Assembly: GCA_022410635.1 (NCBI GenBank)
Contig: JAJVDF010000212.1
Location: 89,479-153,478 of the forward strand
Source: Tretioscincus oriximinensis
Lineage: Eukaryota > Chordata > Lepidosauria > Squamata > Gymnophthalmidae
Direction of reading: 5' to 3'
DNA length: 64,000 nt
Part shown: piece by piece, positions 21,476-33,032 of the stretch
How the letters are laid out: every line of letters begins with the position of its first letter
Numbering within the stretch: position 1 is the first letter of the stretch
The notes under the pieces: model-generated
The model's database searches: none
What the model saw: only the letters and a program-made list of their open reading frames with translations
Told to the model about the DNA's origin: nothing
Translations under genes and position numbers: made by a program

Positions 21476-23170
21476 ATTTCTCTGAAATTGACATAAAAAT
21501 ATAATTAAACATCAACATGAAAAAGGAGCACAATGGTATCAAAGTCTCAGAAAAGGTGGAAAGATGGCCGATGACAGAAACTAGTTGCCTTGCCTGCCAT
21601 ACATTATTTTCTATTCTTCCATAATGTGGCTTACCTTGGCCAAAGTATTTCAGAATCCTTTATCTTAGGCTATTTTTGCATTTAGTAGACCAAATTGTTT
21701 ACTTGCTGCTTCATTGCCATATAACATCACATATAAGTGCTCTACTTCAAGTATACATAATTTTTCTTTATATATTTGCATGCATTCCAAGCATTATGGC
21801 CTAACTAGAAGGTATCCTTTTTTAGTTTAGCCTCTCCAGACTAGCAATTATAGGGGAGCTGTCTCCTTTACACAAGGATATATTGGGATGAAGTAAACTT
21901 GTTGTGAAACATAGGCAGATATAATTTTATTGATTGGTCCAAAGACCACATCGTACTGTAGAATAACATGCATAGACATACACGCAAAGAGACAAGCGGA
22001 ATAACAACAATCCATGACTACCAGTAATTGACGTAGCCTAAATCAATTCTCCCCCATGAAACATACTCTAGAAGCACTTCATGAACATAAGACAATAAGA
22101 GACACCTTGCAGATCATTTAATCAACTGTGGCCTAGTACACTTCATCAGCACTGGATTACAACTATTGCCATCCTGGTCTAAGAACAGGCCACTAGAAAT
22201 TACATCTTTGAGACATGGGGACATCATTTTCAGTGGTGGATCATGGCATTTCCTTCATGAAAGTATAATGAAGCCACCTTTGCATAAAGTGTATAAATTC
22301 TTCCTTGTCTAGAAATAAAAATCCTCTCCTTTCTTTTTGACAGCTTCCTCGTGTTTTTCCCCTTTTAAAACCCCCTTTTCTTTCTTCCATTTCCACTATA
22401 ATTTCTTTCTCATCTTCCAGTCTCAGCCTCAACTGTCTTTCCATTGCTAGAGTAACCATGTAATCTACATTAAAAAGTCCTCTATATAATGGGCAGTCAG
22501 AGTTTTGTTTTAATTTGAAGGATTCTATAATGCAGGTCATAGTCACAGATAACAAAGAAAGAATATATTCTGGGGAAAAGGAACAGGAGCCTTGAAGCTA
22601 ACTCTCAGTATTTCCACTGGACAGAAATAGTACAAGCATGCAGCTGCTGAGTTACCATTTTCCCCATCTGTAGCTAGATTTGGATGAGAAAAACTCCAGC
22701 AAGTTCCACAACAACAGAATAAAACATTGGCAGATACTTAAAAGTTGCTTCTATTCCAGAGGTGCAGAAAACCCACAGTTGAAGAGCATGAGAGAACAGA
22801 TTCTTCAAGTGCTTTGACAGCACTTTCCTCTGCTATACCACTTCAGGCCACTTCCATCACAACAATAGGAACCTAGGAGTGGCACTGTTGAGTCCAGGAT
22901 CCTAACTCAGCAGTGACCAACCAACTGGTTCTTGGCATCCTTAAACAACTGGCAAAGCAAAATTCACACCTGTTCCAAACTCCCCGCAATATTCTTTAAA
23001 GACATGCTGTACAATTCTCCAAACTGGAAGAAGTACGTAGGCATAATTTGTAATAGCCATTGAAACACCTGTTCTCCATAAATCTGCCTAACCATTTCTT
23101 AAAGCTACCCAGACTGACAGAGAAACCAGTTATATTTATAGATGTAAAAGCAATGGATTCCCTAGGCATA
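21476..23170. other. Non-coding DNA, nothing recognised
   Basis: A 104-codon minus-strand frame at 22241-22555, rich in Glu/Arg/Lys, has no recognisable domain or splice context. No transposon was recognised here. Confidence 0.4.
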
Positions 23171-23175
23171 TACAA

Positions 23176-23261
23176 TATATACTGCTCAAAACAATTAAGG
23201 GAACACTTTAATATATACTATTATGTTAAAGTGTTCCCTTAATTGTTTTGAGCAGTATATA
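23176..23261. mobile_element. Perfect palindromic MITE, probably Tc1/mariner type
   Basis: Two arms of 36 bp, 23176-23211 and 23226-23261, are exact reverse complements separated by 14 bp. Each arm begins tatatactgctcaaaac from the outside. The inner element ctgctc...gagcag is flanked by TA, the target of Tc1/mariner elements. It is only about 86 bp long and carries no gene. A transcript would fold into a perfect hairpin. Confidence 0.75.
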
Positions 23262-23449
23262 TATAGCAGTAAAGCAATGTGGCCTCATTCACAGAGGGGA
23301 AAATCATGACAGTGATTGCATTTCCAAACAGATAGGTTCCTTGTAGCTTATACACAGGATTCACCAATCCTGAGTAACTGCACGTGACTTGAAGAATCCG
23401 GGGTTGACACCGGATACTCCCAGGTCTTTGTGAACAGTTTGTTTTGTGC

Positions 23450-23830
23450 AAACCACAATTTAATACAAGTTTAATCTGAGTTACGAGAGAAGTGAAATGA
23501 ATTGAAATATCTAATTTGACCATGTCAAACTACAGATCAAACGATCGTTTAGAACAGTCAAAGGCAAGGTTCCAGATGCTAAGTGAGAACCTGAATAGGT
23601 TCTCTCTGGCAGCCCACAGACTATGGAACACTCTCTCCCTTGAGGTGCATCCATCACCATCTCTGCACACATTCAGAAAGCACTTGAAGACACACCTCTT
23701 TAACTAATCTTTAGATGAAATGCCGCTCTCCCTTCCCTTCTGCTGTTTTAATCTGTTAATTTGGTTTTTATTGTTAACTGCCCAGAGATCTTTGCGTATA
23801 AAGAGGTATAGAAATGTAAATAAATAAGTA
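23450..23830 (+). mobile_element. L2-like LINE, 3' end
   Basis: The coding part at 23516-23707 ends RFSLAAHRLWNTLSLEVHPS and FRKHLKTHLFN, the typical end of the L2 ORF2. It is followed by about 120 bp of 3' sequence with ttaactgcccagagatcttt and a gtataaagaggtatagaaa/taaataa tail. 5'-truncated. Confidence 0.8.
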
Positions 23831-25020
23831 TTCCGTCATGGCCCAACTGATTCTACAGCAGGTATTCAGTGAAGCAAACCCGCACAAGTAGAACTATTTA
23901 TTGGAAAGGAAAATTACAGTTCTCCCAGAAGCAAAGCAAGCTAGAAACCCACATAACGTGAGAGCTGGGATTCTTTCCAGAAGATGAGAAAGAAAAAAAT
24001 CACTCATGTGTCTGTTGAATTTTGAGACTTCTCTTCTGGTCTGTCAAGCATGGGGAACTGACAGCAGCCCCAAGAGGGCCACCTGCACGCCCTTCCAGTG
24101 TGTGACATCCTGCAACTTGCTGAAAGAGTTTAGCATTTTCAAGCAGAAAACTTACATTCAAAGAAAGATTTACATCATAAAATGTTTCCTCAATATTGCA
24201 ACCAAAAATCAGTTCTTTAATATTTATGTTCTATGCCCCCCACACATGCAAACACCCACCCCATCCCAATTACAGCTATATAACTGTTTTTGTGCACATA
24301 TAACACAAATGTTCCCTTCCGGCACTGTTTCTGCTGCCGTGAAGAAAAGATCCAAAGGCAATTTCCAAAAGACTGATTTCTCATTCATATCATGTTCTCA
24401 CTTGAGTTAAGTGTGTGCACATATTTCAAAGAAAGCTACCAAGTCAGTGATGAAACACAAGATAATATTGTTATTCTCCATTGCATAATTAGTGACAATA
24501 TACCTTTTTAGCCTGGCCTTTGCACTGCTTTGAATGCTTTCATTTCATTTCGTTACCATTTTAATGATGCTCACTCTCATACAGCTTTTAATTGTGTAGT
24601 CTGTTCTGAAACCCTGTCGCGTAGGACTGAAAATAGTCTCAAACAAATAAAAGTTGTGAAACTGATTTATAGTAATTTCACTCACATTACCTTAAAAAAA
24701 CACAACTCTAAAACATGCAGCCCTTAGATTATTGAACTGTTCTCTGTGTGCAGGCAACTGGCCTTTGAAACTTGCTATGTGGGGTGGCATATGCAAAAGA
24801 CACATGCAACTGCATGCTGCTGATCATGCACACATTATATCTGTGTTTAAAGAACTTCAGTGGTTACCAGAAATACTAGCCGGATTTAAGATTTTATTCA
24901 TCTTGGCCAATTAAGTCACTGAAGTCAGCTCAAGAGGCACTGCTGTGCAATCCACAAATTATTTAGTGTTATCTTGAAATTGCCTACAATCAGTCCCAGC
25001 TCTAAAACACTCAGAATATT
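23831..25020. other. Non-coding DNA, nothing recognised
   Basis: AT-rich sequence. A 134-codon plus-strand frame at 24006-24410 has no domain and is not called a gene. Confidence 0.4.
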
Positions 25021-25024
25021 GTTG

Positions 25025-25243
25025 TTGTTTGTTTATTTATTATTTATTTATTTGTACTTATATCCCGCCCTATACCTGAAGGTCTCATGGCGGCCAACCA
25101 TAGGGGGTGCACATAGCTTTTGTTGCTTTCTCCACAACAGACACCCTGTGGAGTAGGTGGGGCTGAGTGAGTTCTAAAGAACTGTGACTGGGCCAAGGTC
25201 ACCCAGCTGGCTTTCATGGAGGAGTGGGGAATCAAACTGGGAG
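25025..25243 (-). mobile_element. MIR-like tRNA SINE, 5'-truncated
   Basis: In plus-strand reading, an A/T-rich tail (ttatttattatttattt) is followed by cttatatcccgccctatacc, tgctttctccacaacagac, gggccaaggtcacccagctg and gaggagtggggaatcaaact. This is the core and B-box side of the SINE also seen at 59225-59470. The tRNA-like A-box end is missing. Confidence 0.75.
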
Positions 25244-25355
25244 ACTAGTATTTGCTAGTGGCATTTTGTATGTAATCTTTTACTAACTTCATTGTTAACC
25301 GCCCTGAGATCTTCTGGTATAGGGCAGAATAGAAATGTAATTAAATAACATTAAA
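25244..25355 (+). repeat. L2-like 3' tail
   Basis: Contains ttgttaaccgccctgagatc, ttctggtatagggcagaata and a gtaattaaataa end, matching the L2 tail at 23760-23830. Confidence 0.7.
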
Positions 25356-26489
25356 AACAATACTGATGTCCTGTTATAGAACCAGCTCCCTAATTTGGAC
25401 ACAAGGAAGGTGATCTTGTCACAGCTCAAAAAGATCTGCCATTCCTTGTTCCTCTGCCTCTCCTAGAAAAGCCAATCACATCACCATCTAATCCACCAAA
25501 CCTGAATTCGCACTGAAACTCAATTTTCCTGTTTGGGCATATCTTTAACCACAAAGTTTTAATGTAATCCTTCATTTTTATTTTTCCAACCCACCCAAGT
25601 ATAAATGTCATTTTAATAATATCTTACAACATTGAAATGGATTAAGAAATTCATGAATATTCCTAACGTTCTGTGTCCTGTGTTCTTGTTGTTGCACTGT
25701 TATTAATTTGAATACACTCTTCAGAAATAGAATATATAGTATCGAGGAATGGAAAGTTATTTGGACATTCAAAACTAGAAAAAAAGACAGAACAAGGAAA
25801 AAAATAAGAAAATAATCCCTAGATGCTGAACATCTTACCCATGGATTATGTTTGGATGCCTTGGAACTAGTGATACTTGAATGCAAATTAAATGACATTT
25901 CCCCCCTTTCTTTCTAGCACACGAACTTCTAAATAATTTCACATATCATTCTCCAATGATAGAATGAGGGAAGAATGCAAGTTCTTTCTGGCATGCTTAG
26001 AATTCCAAGAGCAAAATGGCCACTTTTTTATTTCTCAGTGCAGTTTCATGGTACTTTTATTCTTGAAGAGGGAAAATATGGTAGTAACTGGTTTTCCCTG
26101 ACTACTTAGAAAAGCATATCTGTAGAACTAGCATCTCAAACTACTCAGTGTAGTTAATGTGGAGAATGGCAGCATACAACAGAGATTTCTTTTTGAACAC
26201 CACGGTTGTGCTACAGAAATGTGTGGGGAGCAGGATAAACAAGTTTTTAGAATCACTAACTGCAGGAAATCTACCTTCAGCTCAACGAAAGTGTCAACCC
26301 AGTGTGCAGCAGCAATGAAAAAGCAAATTATATGTCAGGGGTAATTAGGAAGAGAAGAGATAATAAATCAGCCAGCATCATTGAGTCTTTTATACGTCTA
26401 CTNGTGGAATTAACCTGTTGTGTTACGGTAAAGCAAAAGTCTCTAGTCCCCTCTCCCCATTGCTCTCATCCATGCCGCCACCCACTCCT
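25356..26489. other. Non-coding DNA, nothing recognised
   Basis: AT-rich and without recognisable repeats or exon signals; one ambiguous base at 26403. Confidence 0.35.
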
Positions 26490-26612
26490 TCCCTTCCTTG
26501 CCCCCTCCCACCCTTTTCACTTCCTGCATCTTGGTTTTGTTCCTTCTTTTTGTTTTACTTTCCTTTCTTCTTCTTTACCTTCCTTCCNTTTCCTTCCTTC
26601 CTTTCCCTTCCA
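26490..26612. repeat. Polypyrimidine (CTTC/CCTT)n low-complexity tract
   Basis: About 120 bp almost entirely of c and t on the plus strand, with cttcctt units. Frames across it are low-complexity artefacts. Confidence 0.85.
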
Positions 26613-26745
26613 GTACTGTCCCAGTACTGAACCCTGGGGTATTCCACTTCTCACATCTCTCTGCCAAGAGAACTGTACATTTATTACATTCCTCTGTTTT
26701 CTGTTGTTTAGCCAGTTTCCAACCCAGGACTCTGGTCTCTGGAGG
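26613..26745 (-). mobile_element. CR1 reverse-transcriptase fragment
   Basis: Minus-strand translation gives WKLAKQQKTEECNKC in one frame and SGIPQGSVLGQ in another. This is the CR1 motif before the FADD box, and it also occurs at 13600-13720. It abuts the pyrimidine tract. Confidence 0.7.
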
Positions 26746-26844
26746 CTGCCAAAGTTCCAAGCCCTGTCACTGGTTTGTTGAACTCCCCCACTCACCTTAT
26801 ATTACTTATGTTTACTTCTTACTTATTTATAACATCTTAGGAAA

Positions 26845-27005
26845 GATGTTGCAGTACTGGAAAAGGGCCATAAGAGGACAACAAGAATGATCAAGGAGCT
26901 GGAACACATCCCCTATGAAAACAGGCTGCAACGTCTAGATGTCTTCAGCTTTGAAAGATGGTTTTTTGCTTTAACTTGATTGCACTAGATAAAATCATGC
27001 AAGGG
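26845..27005 (+). mobile_element. CR1/L3-like LINE, left part of a split copy
   Basis: Translation shows LEKGHKRTTRMIKELEHIPY and ENRLQRLDVFSFER, the C-terminal domain of CR1 ORF2. The copy resumes at about 27431 after an inserted L2-like element. Confidence 0.7.
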
Positions 27006-27007
27006 GT

Positions 27008-27011
27008 GGAA

Positions 27012-27063
<52 letters not shown>

Positions 27064-27430
27064 CGCTGTCCCATACCCAAAAGTCTCAGGGCAGCCACCA
27101 GTAAAACAACATTAAAAAATTAAAAAATTAAAAACAGAATAAAATAGTATCTAAAAGTGGGGACAAAAATGACATTTCTACTGCCAAAGGTCAGGTGAAA
27201 GAGGTGGATCTTCAAAGGTCTTCTAAAACAGGGGTGGTACAACCAGGGGACTCTCCCCCGCAGATCTTAAGTCACGGGCAGGTTAGTATGGGAGAAGGCA
27301 TTTCTTTAGATATTTGGGGCCCAAATTATTTAGGGCCTTATAGGTTAAAGTCAACACCTTGAATTGGGCCCGGTAGTTGATTGGCAGCCAGAGCAGCTCT
27401 TTCAAGACTGGTGTGATGGGTGTTCAGCCG
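27008..27430 (-). mobile_element. L2-like LINE inserted in CR1, with (ATT)n tail
   Basis: The (ATT)n run at 27014-27062 is the 3' tail of a minus-strand copy. Reading inwards, cgctgtcccatacccaaaag, ctcagggcagccacc, gaggtggatcttcaaaggt, ttgaattgggcccggtag and tggcagccagagcagctctt match the same LINE family as 48494-48700. The flanking CR1 halves confirm the insertion. Confidence 0.7.
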
Positions 27431-27695
27431 GTATCACAAAACATCAGAACTACAGGACAATCTATAAATCTTGTAGGCAAGCAGAATTAGGACGGACAAG
27501 AAACAGTATTTGTTCACTCAGAGAGTCATCAGTTTATGGAATTTACTTCCAGAAGAAGCGGTGATAACAACCAGTCTTGATAACTTTAAGAAAGGATTTC
27601 TCTTGATATGGCCAAATGACGAATCAATAAAATGTAAATATAAAATACAGAGAAGGTGTACCAACCAGGACTACCTAGATGATTTCTTTGTAATG
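27431..27695 (+). mobile_element. CR1/L3-like LINE, right part of the split copy
   Basis: Translation gives LGRTRNSICSLRESSVYGIY then, after a shift, LPEEAVITTSLDNFKKGF, the last conserved part of CR1 ORF2 (compare LPQGVVSSPSLEVFKQRL in the young copies). Confidence 0.65.
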
Positions 27696-27699
27696 GCAC

Positions 27700-28350
27700 A
27701 GATTTAAATGGGTCTAGATAATCAGTTTCCTCCAAATGTGGCTGTAGTTGGATAACCATATCTTGCCAAAAAGGGTATATTTGCCACTGAGCTATAGTTA
27801 CTGTATTTAATTCTTCCAAATCCAGGGAGAACCTTTTGTGAAGTGAGCTTATCACTGCCTCCTTAAGAATGAGTGGTAATCCCTCATCCCTCAAAGAGGC
27901 ATTCACTACTCCCTGGACACACCCAGTCATACCCTGCCGGCTATCTTTTATCAGCCATGAAGGGCAAGGATCCAGAGGGCATGTAGTTGGCCAAACCCTG
28001 GCAAAGAGCTTGTCCACATCTCAGGCTGAAATAATTGAAACACATCTAAAATAACTGGACCAGGCAGATTTCTGAACGCTTCCTCTGGACTATTCACAAC
28101 TGTGGCATCTAGTTGCCCACAAATCTGAGAGATTTATTTCACAAATGGTCTTGAAAGATTGTGGCTGCAACAAGGAGACAAAATCAATAGTTATGCCAGC
28201 AAGCCCTAAAACAGTTCTAGAACCTTTTGCAGGCAGCTTTTGAGAGGGAGGAAGTGTTGGGGTTGAACTTGTGAACTTTGGTTTTGTAAGCAGATCAGTT
28301 CTGCCACTGATTCATTGATTCTCCCTATTGGCTCTCCCCAGGTCTAAAAA
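27700..28350 (-). mobile_element. L2-like LINE reverse-transcriptase fragment
   Basis: Minus-strand translation of about 27720-28017 reads TCPLDPCPSWLIK, VQGVVNASLRDEGLPLILKE, AVISSLHKRFSLDLEELN and QWQIYPFWQDMVI. This is the L2-type N-terminal RT region (LDPCPSWL, LKEAVV.PLLKKPSLD). It is degenerate. Upstream to about 28350 the same element probably continues without clear motifs. Confidence 0.65.
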
Positions 28351-28819
28351 TCCCATAAAAGACTATATTTGGTAGCACGAATAGTCAAACTGCACGACAA
28401 AAGGAACAGGTTACAATTGTTCCTGCTGCTTAGTTTGGCTTTTCACTACTGAGATTCAGATTTGCTTTTCAGATGAATTGCTTTAATTGTGAACGGTTTT
28501 CAATTTATTTTTACTAATAACTCCATGAGAGCTATTAAGGTTAAACAGCAGTCTACGAATAAAGCAAATTATAATAAATAAATATAATAATATCTTGCAC
28601 GTTCACCATAATAAGCCTGCTGTTGCATATTATGCCAAGGAAAAAAATGTCTAGGGACTTCATTAATCTTTTTTTCCTAGCTTTTATGGAAATTTTTTGA
28701 AAGTCTTTAAACATGTTAAGCTTCATTTTGTTTTTGTGTTTGCAAATTGTTAGTTTGTGCCAGAAAAGTAGCAGAGAAATCAGTTCTGGTGAAGGTAAAG
28801 GTGCTCATGCTGAGGGTCT

Positions 28820-29480
28820 AAAAAGTAGATGGAGATTAGAGATGCAGGCAGAGAGCCTGTAAAAGCCAGTTGCAGGAAGTTGACAGCAGATGCAGGTTTT
28901 CCCTTCTGCCTGGGAATGCCCAGAAGCAATTAGTTGGCTGTTGTGAGACACAGGATGCTGAACTAGGTCTGCCTCCCCATGAAGGATTTTTACCACTATG
29001 GTACCTACATCACCCTGAATTTGCCCCATGAGTTCATGAAGGTTCAGCGATCCACTTGTTAAAAATGCCCATGGTCCCAGTTTTTCCAGCCACCACTGCT
29101 TATTCAATGTCATAGCAGACATCTCTAAAAATCTGTTAAACAGCTTTCGTAAGGCATTTGGTAACATAAACATGGTAAATCTCATGATACTTCTAGGCTA
29201 GATATAAAAGTTCATTGGCTCTCGGCTCACAGAGAATGCTGGGAATGATTACAAGGCAAGCGCAGCAATAACTTGTGGGCCAAATTTGGTGGTGAGAATA
29301 CAAGGAAATGTATTGGGAATACAGGAAGCAACATCGAAAACTGAAGGTAAGTGGGGAGACAATTACAAATGCCTTGTTCTGGATTTAGAGTAAATTCCAG
29401 GAAAAAAAACCAGAATGTAGGGAGAGGGCCTAGATGGGCTGTAACCTGATTCAGCAGGGGTCCTCTTATGTTCTTATGAA
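28820..29480 (+). mobile_element. CR1 3' tail split by an unidentified insertion
   Basis: The stretch 28840-28978 ends gacacaggatgctgaactag, and 29425-29475 resumes with gcctagatgggctgt, attcagcaggggtcc and ttatgttcttatg. These are normally adjacent in the CR1 tail. The roughly 450 bp between them (28979-29424) is not recognised and may be a separate insertion. Confidence 0.55.
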
Positions 29481-29684
29481 TTGCAATGGCTGTATAGAAC
29501 TATGTAATTTTCAAGCTGATGTACCACTGTTTTCTTCCATGTTTTTGGGCTTTCCAATTTTTCCTATATCATTAGGAGTTTCCCATCTAAAAATCTTCCA
29601 ATGCAAACCAAAATTGAACACAAGAGAAATAAACTAAATACAGAGTTATGACTTCCTGCTTAGCTTTCATTCAGGGCCCCAGCC

Positions 29685-29870
29685 TTCAGAGCCAGCCTGG
29701 TTAGAGTGGTCTCCTGGTATGATTCTGCACTCCTCCACAAAAGTTAACTGAGAGACCTTGGGCTAGTCACAGTTCTTCAGAGCTCTCTCAGCAATACCTA
29801 CTTCACAAGGTGTCTGTTGTGAAGAGAAGAACTGTAGGCTATCTAAGTCATTTTGATTCCCTTCAGGTTG
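29685..29870 (+). mobile_element. MIR-like tRNA SINE, diverged
   Basis: The order agccagcctggttagagtgg (tRNA-like head), ttgggctagtcacagttctt, agagctctctcag, acctacttcacaaggtgtct and tgttgtgaagagaagaac matches the reverse complement of the copies at 25025 and 59225. Confidence 0.7.
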
Positions 29871-30299
29871 AGAACAACAGGGTGTAAAAACTGATTCCTC
29901 TTTCAAAAGAATACTGCATGCCTTCTGTATTTGCTTGTTTTAGTTCATATATGAGGGGGAAACTAATATAAGCTACACCATCACTATTTTATTATGTTTA
30001 TCTCAGTCTGTAAAGCTCCTGTACACCCAATAAAACATTAAACGAAAAAGGCTCATTGTAGCATTACAAACAATTCCTGGGAGAGATAGAAATATTGTTA
30101 TCACAAAAGCAAATGCTAAAACCTGAACAGTAGTTAAACGTTTTTGAAGTCTAAATGGCAACTGTTTCATTACAGATTAAATATAAAGCACCCTGTGATA
30201 TCATTAATGTCACATTTAACAACAAACAAGCCATTTCGTAATGCACTATGGTTGGCTACAGCCCCAAATTTAGAAAGAATGTTGCATTCTTTTCCACTG

Positions 30300-30365
30300 C
30301 AAAGATGATGATGACGATGATGATGACAATGATGATGATGATAATGATTATTATTATTATTATTA
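30300..30365. repeat. (GAT)n/(ATT)n microsatellite
   Basis: An imperfect gatgat run passing into att repeats. It abuts aaagactttattaaaattg, so it is probably the tail of the minus-strand element at 30366. Confidence 0.85.
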
Positions 30366-30800
30366 AAGACTTTATTAAAATTGAGTGCGATACAATTAAA
30401 ATGTCAACAGCGCTTCCAATAATAACAATAGTATAAGTACTCAATACGAACAAATTTTTAAAAAAGGAAGTGTAAATTACAGCACCAATCCTGGGCCAGG
30501 AAGGAATTAAATTTAATCAAATTTAAGCTCCAAAGTCATTGTGTGAATCCCTTGGGACAGACTCTGACAAGTGGTCAAACTGAGGCAAGAAAGTGAACAG
30601 CTGGTTGATATTCTTTTGTAGAAAAAGTTTATATGGGTTGGTGGATGGGTTGAGCGATTGGTCAATGGAGGCAGAGTGAACCAGTGGGGTCCAGATTTGC
30701 TTTTCTTTGTCAAATGAATTACATGTTACTCTTTGGAGCAACAGTGTATTTTATCCACACAGGCCAATAATGATTGTTGGGAAATAAAGAAGCAGGACAA
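30366..30800 (-). mobile_element. Probable 3' end of a non-LTR element
   Basis: The minus strand ends aataaagtct followed by the (AAT/ATC)n tail. Frames upstream (RVTCNSFDKEKQIWTPLVHS, SLNPSTNPYKLFLQ) look like a decayed ORF2 end. The clade is not identified. Confidence 0.4.
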
Positions 30801-32055
30801 ATGGTAAGAGCTTAGAAGACTCTAAAACAGATGGACATGCAAGACGTATATAAAAAAAATGACCAAACTTCCTTCTTGAGCCTCATAATTTAAAATCGAT
30901 GGACACAGCATTTTCCTAAGTGCTGAAGTCAAGAGGACTTTCCCTCCAGCTTTTCCCATGTGAACAGAACTTGAATTTTCTAGTTATCCCAACTTACATT
31001 CTAGACACTCATTGAATTATCTGGCTCTGTGAGATAACATTCAGAAGCTTAACTGAGCATATAAATATGTATTTAAAAGTCCATTCATGTTAATTCTGCA
31101 ACATAAAGTCTTTGTAAATTAGGCTGTGATCTCTGTTTGAATTTTATACTAGCCGTTTGTGTCATCCAGACTGCATTTCATAAGAGATAAAGGCTGTCTT
31201 GTGACATAACACATGTAACCCTGGGATCCAGGCCAGGAGGCAGCAGACACACTTTGCAGCAGTGGAACTTCACACTTAAACCAAAGCCCCATTTTAGTTA
31301 ATGGAAAGTGTGGATTTGGAACCTGCATTATCATCATAGGTCCAATTCCCATACAAGATTTATGGTATTTAGAATTCTGATTCAAAACTTGTTTGACTCA
31401 CATTAAAAAAATATTTCTGGACTTTCCAGGGACTCTTCTTCTCAAAGCAAATTAAAAACAGATTACAATTATCTAGATTACTTCAGGTTCGAATCTACTT
31501 TGAAATCCTAGGTTCTGTTCTCACAGGCACTTTAAATGGATAGAAACCAAATAGAAAATGGTTTCCCTTTGAGCTGAATACACAGTTTTAGCCTTTAACA
31601 TAATGGAAGGCAGTTTTTCTTCGCCCTGGACCCACAGTCAGTGTGAGTTTCCAGGGATATCAGAAGTGGACTAAAAGCAGAGTAATGTTATTTGAATTTT
31701 GTCTGTTCTCAATCAACTTCTAAGTCTCCATTTCCTTTGACTAAAGAATCAGCTAGCCAGTTGTGTGGGATTTTCCTGGCCTTCTTTTCCCCATTTTGGC
31801 AATCATTCCCTCTTTTTAAAAATTTTGACAGTTCACAGTTTAAATGTTTTGGTAAAGTAGGCTGTGACTGTAGAACTAGGGAAGGCACCCTAGTTCATCA
31901 TAATGATAATGGTACCAACTTTTTAAAATGCCTCCCTGTTGTGCAATTAGATGATTGAATATTTGCACAAAAGGGAATAATATTTTAAAAGCGGGTGCAA
32001 TTGTCTTTACAACTAGGATTACTTCACCCAGAGGTGAATGCTTTCAACAACAACA
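30801..32055. other. Non-coding DNA, nothing recognised
   Basis: No exon or repeat recognised. An 88-codon frame at 31692-31958 has no supporting feature. Confidence 0.35.
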
Positions 32056-32057
32056 TA

Positions 32058-33030
32058 CGAGGTGTGTTCAAAAAGTATTGAACCTTAAATTTTCCCGCGT
32101 AAACCAATGAAGCGCGGGAGATTCCCTTTGGTGGAGATGTGGAGGGGACATTCATGCGCAGCCATGAATTTTTTCCTGCCTGCAGATCATGTCAGTTGCT
32201 GCCAGTTGGCCAATGTGTGAAGACATGTAGAGAGCGGCCGTCGGATTTCAGTTTCTGTAAAATTACAGAAAAATTTGAGCAGCGATATTGCATCAAATTT
32301 TGCTACAATCTTGGCGATACTCAAGTGGAAACCATTCGCAAGATTGAACAAGCTTTCGGGGACGATGCCATGAGCACCTCACGGATAAAGGAGTGGTACA
32401 ACCGCTTCAAAAATGGCCGCACATCAGTGGACAGCGAACCACGTTCAGGCAGACCCTCCACAAGCCGAAATGACAATGTTATTGAGCAAGTGCAGACTGT
32501 GATCATGCAGGATCGTCGTATCACAGTCTGAGAAATTGCAACGGACTTGGGAGTAAGCATTGTATCGGTACATTCAATTTTGACCGAGGATTTGAACATT
32601 TACCAGGAGGTCCTTCGCCGCCTTCGTGATGCTGTGCGACGCAAACGACCGGACCTGTGGGCAGCAAAATCTTGGCAGCTCCATTCAGCGCATGTAATTC
32701 AGGCTTTCTTAGCCAAACACAACATTCCTGTGGTTCATCAGGCCCCATACTCACCTGACATGGCTCCGTGTGACTTCTGGCTATTTCCCAAGCTGAAAAT
32801 GACGCTGAAAGGGACCCGATCTGAATCAAGAGAAGACATCATGCAGAATGCGACAGACCGGCTGAACAACCTTCCAAGAACTGCGTTCCAGGCGTGTTTC
32901 CAAAAATGGCAGAAGTGCTGGGTGTGCATCACCAAGGAGACTACTTTGAAGGGGATTAAAGTTTCGGACCTCCAAATCAATAAATATATAAATGCCGACC
33001 AAAGGTTCGATACTTTTTGAACACACCTCG
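32058..33030 (+). mobile_element. mariner transposon, complete ends, internally deleted
   Basis: The terminal inverted repeats are about 29 bp. The left one starts cgaggtgtgttcaaaaagta at 32058; the right one is its near-perfect reverse complement ending ctcg at 33030, with one difference in the first 25 bases. Both are flanked by the dinucleotide TA (32056-32057, 33031-33032), the mariner target. At 973 bp it is about 300 bp shorter than a usual mariner. The missing part is the middle of the transposase. Confidence 0.96.
32139..33020 (+). pseudogene. mariner transposase pseudogene
   Basis: Transposase of a DNA cut-and-paste element. The N-terminal DNA-binding half is well preserved: FEQRYCIKFCYNLGD, ETIRKIEQAFGDDAMS, RIKEWYNRFKNGRTSVD and RSGRPSTS. 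An in-frame TGA at 32529-32531 follows RRITV, and the same frame continues as EIATDLGVSIVSVHSILTED. Then a deletion joins it directly to YQEVLRRLRDAVRRKRPDLW, removing the region of the first catalytic Asp. A second small deletion (WQLHSAHVIQ) removes the usual HDNAPA motif with the second Asp. The third catalytic block, YSPDMAPCDFWLFPKLK, remains. Two of three catalytic acids are therefore gone, and it cannot be active. Confidence 0.93.
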
Positions 33031-33032
33031 TA

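Noticed and set aside
22241..22555. 104-codon Glu/Arg/Lys-rich minus frame
   Set aside because: Looked briefly like a coiled coil, but composition is purine-driven and no splice sites fit.
26302..26890. 130-159 codon Pro/Ser/Leu-rich frames
   Set aside because: They cross a polypyrimidine tract and CR1 pieces, have ambiguous bases, and show no domain.
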